A stretch of DNA of 64,000 bases from Methylobacterium sp. E-066. Its GTDB lineage: Bacteria > Pseudomonadota > Alphaproteobacteria > Rhizobiales > Beijerinckiaceae. The number at the start of each line of letters is the position of its first letter. The first letter of the stretch is position 1. Made by a program: the position numbers and the translations under genes. The stretch is from the NCBI RefSeq assembly GCF_022829635.1, contig NZ_JAKSYO010000055.1:23749-87748 (forward strand), in the 5' to 3' direction. Below the pieces are notes generated by a model, which searched no databases, was not told the origin of the DNA, and was given only the letters and a program-made list of their open reading frames with translations. Positions 63,879 to 64,000 of this stretch are shown here, piece by piece.

Positions 63879-64000
63879 TTATGCGGGCTCGGCCGCGGCA
63901 CGCCATGGCGTGCCGCGGCCGAGGACGGTGTTGGCGTAGATGAGCAGCTTTCGGGCGCAGGCGATGAGGGCCTGCTTGTGGGTCTTGCCGCGGGCCTGGA
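63879..64000 (-). CDS. Transposase C-terminus, IS110 family (partial)
   Basis: The visible 39 codons end in QARGKTHKQALIACARKLLI followed by YANTVLGRGTPWRAAAEPA and a TAA. This matches the IS110/IS116/IS902 C-terminal pattern (GK-x-H-K-x-A-x-x-A-x-x-RKLL). The catalytic serine and the RuvC-like DEDD residues lie outside the window. A 36-bp perfect palindrome is embedded in its last codons. Confidence 0.75.
   Translation of the reverse strand, partial: QARGKTHKQALIACARKLLIYANTVLGRGTPWRAAAEPA
63888..63923. repeat. Perfect 36-bp palindrome in the IS110 transposase 3' end
   Basis: Centred on CCATGG with 18-nt arms (CTCGGCCGCGGCACGCCA and its complement), 7 bp from the stop codon. It would form a long stem-loop in the transcript. 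Confidence 0.8.

Larger units (their letters stand above)
63873..64000 (-). mobile_element. IS110-family element, one end (runs off the window)
   Basis: The element is read on the minus strand and continues beyond 64000. Only the transposase C-terminus and its short non-coding end are visible. About six bases separate the stop codon from the neighbouring repeat, as in IS110-group members with long upstream and short downstream ends. Confidence 0.65.

Overview
This window is high-GC alphaproteobacterial chromosome. Its gene content points to Methylobacterium or a close relative in the Methylobacteriaceae (Hyphomicrobiales): an Irr regulator divergent from fabA-fabB-fabI, a split atpHAGDC operon, ChvE-GguA-GguB sugar uptake, BA14K-type exported proteins, a LOV histidine kinase, and many dispersed palindromic repeats. 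The genus is inferred from protein style and gene order, not from a database search. No rRNA, tRNA or CRISPR array was seen.

Layout. 0-8 kb: ybeY, a CorC-like CBS protein, lnt and an MFS exporter form one tight transcription unit. A BA14K-type secreted protein follows, then katA divergent from oxyR with an OxyR-like operator over the oxyR start codon. 8-18 kb: an exported argininosuccinate-lyase-like enzyme, an AbrB-type membrane protein overlapping dgkA, ilvA, an MgtC family protein, an ampG-ecsC pair, and a LOV blue-light histidine kinase with its single-domain response regulator. 18-26 kb: mutS, a small secreted protein, an alpha/beta hydrolase, a cyclic-nucleotide-binding patatin phospholipase and an SDR. 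26-36 kb: chvE-gguA-gguB, a polyprenyl synthase divergent from mtgA, hypothetical genes, argG and a DsbA-fold isomerase.

36-47 kb: a DsbA-like oxidoreductase, the F1 part of ATP synthase (atpHAGDC), then a convergent operon of DUF1285, Nudix, DUF6111 and CCA-adding enzyme genes joined by GTGA overlaps, and a Tat-exported gluconolactonase-like protein. 47-57 kb: a PaaI thioesterase, hrpB, small secreted and membrane proteins, a DUF1275 protein, an orphan flagellar-rod-like peptide, fabI, fabB and fabA with a 38-residue membrane protein and terminator behind fabB, and divergent irr. 57-64 kb: an SH3 protein, a 2-hydroxyacid dehydrogenase, a GIY-YIG nuclease gene enclosed by inverted palindromic repeats, a membrane cNMP-binding protein, an amine oxidase, an EI24/CysZ-like protein, an RND adaptor without its pump, and the end of an IS110-family element.

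The most unusual feature is the repeat landscape. Three intergenic REP-like families occur as inverted doublets. One family appears once as a bare doublet (8135-8248) and once enclosing a GIY-YIG nuclease gene (59005-59494), which suggests a nuclease-associated REP system. A second family (starting CCTCATCCTGAGG) has four long copies, one short copy and one fragment, and the fragment abuts the IS110 element at the right edge.
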